Source: Candidatus Poseidoniaceae archaeon (GTDB lineage: Archaea; Thermoplasmatota; Poseidoniia; Poseidoniales; Poseidoniaceae). Taken from it: a stretch of 15,256 nucleotides of DNA. The stretch covers positions 16,131 through 31,386 of the forward strand of contig DUJK01000034.1 of the NCBI GenBank assembly GCA_013329925.1, read 5' to 3'. Below the pieces are notes generated by a model that saw only the letters and a program-made list of their open reading frames with translations, ran no database searches and was not told the DNA's origin. The translations under genes were made by a program, and so were the position numbers. Shown piece by piece: positions 13,870 through 15,256 of this stretch (its first letter is position 1; each line of letters opens with the position of its first letter).

Positions 13870-15256
13870 CTAAGGTATATTTTTGATAGCAAAAAGTTTC
13901 GAATTAACTATTAATTTTCTAAATTCTTCAATAACTAAGACGGAAAAAGATACTGCAATAATTATCAGCCAATCACTGCTTGAGAGTACTTTAGTAGATA
14001 GTAATCCCCCTATTTCAATTCCAATTATCGGAATGCTTACATTGGCCAATTGTACAAAGAAAAGTAATAGTCCAAAAGATGCTAAAAAAGCAATATTGAT
14101 CGCTTTGTTCGAAAAAGCACCGAGAGAAAATATGCTTTCCTCTTGTGAACGACAGTTCATCACATTAAACAGTTGAAACATAATGAAGACGGAAAGAGTC
14201 ATTGTTTGTGCATGGACGAATCTATCATCAGCATAGTTGGACCATTGAGCGATTGCATCAGGGTCACCAGAATCACATGCTGCCTTATCGAATGGCAAAC
14301 TATTCTCATCAGCTAATGGTAGACCATTACATGTATCTAATCCGCCCCCTGCGAGGAAAAATACCAATAATGTGCCGATAACCATGACTGCGCCCAGGTA
14401 AAATATCAACCAAATATCACTCTTGCTTGGTAACCCTTCATTGACAGGCCTTGGAGGTCTACTCATCACATTTCCATGCTTTTTCTCGACTCCTAAAGCA
14501 ACTGCAGGGGGGCCGTCCATAAGGATATTGATCACTAATATTTGAGTTGCAGTTAGCGGTAAATTCCATCCAAATACTAGTGTTGAAATAACTATCAAGG
14601 AAACTGCTGCAACATTTGTAGAAACTTGGTACCTCACAAAATTACGGATATTTTGGTAGATTTTTCTACCTTCTTCTACTGCATGAACTATGTTAGCAAA
14701 GTTGTCATCTTGCAATACCATATCAGCAGCATCTTTAGCCACGTCTGTACCAGAAATACCCATGGCAATTCCAATATTAGCGCGGGATAATGCTGGAGCA
14801 TCATTTACTCCGTCTCCAGTCATTGCTACAATCTCCCCCTGGCTCTGCAAAGAACTTACAATACGCATTTTTTGATCCGGCGCTACACGCGAGAATATCG
14901 TAGAATTGGCTGCAGCCTCATCCATTTCAGCATCATTAAAATTAGTGATTGAACTACCGTTAACTGCAGGTATACCTCCATCGGTAATGCCTAATTCCTT
15001 ACCAATCGCGGTTGCGGTAAATTGTTGATCTCCAGTAATCATTTTTACCTTAATTCCGGCTTGCTGACAAATCGCAATAGCATCTTTCACTTCTGGTCTA
15101 GGAGGGTCCATTATACCAACTAAACCGAGGAATATTAGTCCAGACTCAATTTTCTCAACGTCGTAAATATCTTCACCATCGTCTAATCTTCGAGCACATA
15201 GTGCCAAAACTCGCATGGCCTTACCTGCCATATCCCTATTAGCCTCTTCTGCTTTA
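13870..15256 (-). CDS. P2A-type cation ATPase, SPCA/Pmr1-like (C-terminal part; 5' end outside)
   Basis: This is the C-terminal 461 codons of a P-type ion pump; the frame runs open off the right edge. Visible are the P-domain hinge motifs DPPRPE (about 50-55), MITGDQ (72-77) and TGDGVNDAPAL (146-156), then membrane segments M5 to M10. M5 reads YQVSTNVAAVSLI and M6 VINILMDGPPAVALGVE. The M6 sequence matches the Golgi Ca2+/Mn2+ pumps (SPCA/Pmr1). M5 lacks the acidic residue of the SERCA first calcium site, so a single ion site is likely. An extracytoplasmic loop between M7 and M8 (about 305-348) is long, acidic, and has two cysteines (309 and 327). The phosphorylated DKTG Asp and nucleotide domain lie outside the window. 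Calcium or manganese export is inferred from family resemblance. mqnE follows 43 bp downstream under its own promoter. Confidence 0.93.
   Translation of the reverse strand, partial: KAEEANRDMAGKAMRVLALCARRLDDGEDIYDVEKIESGLIFLGLVGIMDPPRPEVKDAIAICQQAGIKVKMITGDQQFTATAIGKELGITDGGIPAVNGSSITNFNDAEMDEAAANSTIFSRVAPDQKMRIVSSLQSQGEIVAMTGDGVNDAPALSRANIGIAMGISGTDVAKDAADMVLQDDNFANIVHAVEEGRKIYQNIRNFVRYQVSTNVAAVSLIVISTLVFGWNLPLTATQILVINILMDGPPAVALGVEKKHGNVMSRPPRPVNEGLPSKSDIWLIFYLGAVMVIGTLLVFFLAGGGLDTCNGLPLADENSLPFDKAACDSGDPDAIAQWSNYADDRFVHAQTMTLSVFIMFQLFNVMNCRSQEESIFSLGAFSNKAINIAFLASFGLLLFFVQLANVSIPIIGIEIGGLLSTKVLSSSDWLIIIAVSFSVLVIEEFRKLIVNSKLFAIKNIP

Noticed and set aside
13827..13892. Longer mqnE starting from TTG at 13892
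   Set aside because: It overlaps the ATPase gene, has a rare start codon, and would run through the TATA box that is correctly spaced for the ATG at 13826.
13435..13914. 159-codon + strand open frame opposite mqnE
   Set aside because: It is antisense to the conserved radical SAM region of mqnE and shows no recognisable motif.

Overview
The window looks like a compact, AT-rich chromosomal segment from a euryarchaeon, most probably an uncultured marine Thermoplasmatota lineage such as Marine Group II (Poseidoniales) or a relative. The evidence is an archaeal-type DNA primase small subunit, GGTGAT-type Shine-Dalgarno sites, TATA boxes placed for near-leaderless transcripts, futalosine-pathway menaquinone genes, and an exported protein with an acidic DxDGDxxPD calcium-loop motif. 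The taxonomic placement is inference; no rRNA is present.

Layout. Positions 1-75 hold the last codons of a + strand gene that abuts the end of metG (76-2340, -). After a 133-bp divergent intergenic region comes a CNNM/CorC-like membrane protein with a CBS pair (2474-3508, +). It ends in a 28-bp convergent overlap with a minus-strand run: an alpha/beta hydrolase, an RDD-like membrane protein with histone-H1-like Lys/Ala tails at both ends, and a Pro-rich coiled-coil protein with two C-terminal helical repeats (3481-6486). Next is a minus-strand operon read from 9465 down to 6569: mqnD, a half-length deoxyhypusine-hydroxylase-like HEAT protein, a small zinc protein and priS. A large exported beta-propeller/TM protein lies on the + strand (9548-11773). 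It faces the mqnE-mqnA pair (13826-11779, -), which has its own TATA box. The window ends in the C-terminal part of a P2A-type ATPase most like SPCA/Pmr1 Ca2+/Mn2+ pumps (13870-15256, -, 5' end outside).

How the genes fit together. MqnA (chorismate dehydratase), MqnE (aminofutalosine synthase) and MqnD (last step to 1,4-dihydroxy-6-naphthoate) cover three of the dedicated steps of the futalosine route to menaquinone. MqnC and a futalosine-type nucleosidase are not seen here. metG, priS and the DOHH-like protein are information-processing functions: initiator/elongator Met-tRNA charging, primer synthesis, and possibly aIF5A modification.

The most striking item is the 159-residue DOHH-like protein. 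It carries two HE motifs 33 residues apart and the eukaryotic DOHH signature segments, but only one four-HEAT half instead of two. It could form a diiron enzyme by homodimerising, and would then resemble the unduplicated ancestor of eukaryotic deoxyhypusine hydroxylase. No stretch longer than 300 bp lacks a gene; the largest gap is 2341-2473. No rRNA, tRNA, insertion sequence or CRISPR array was seen.
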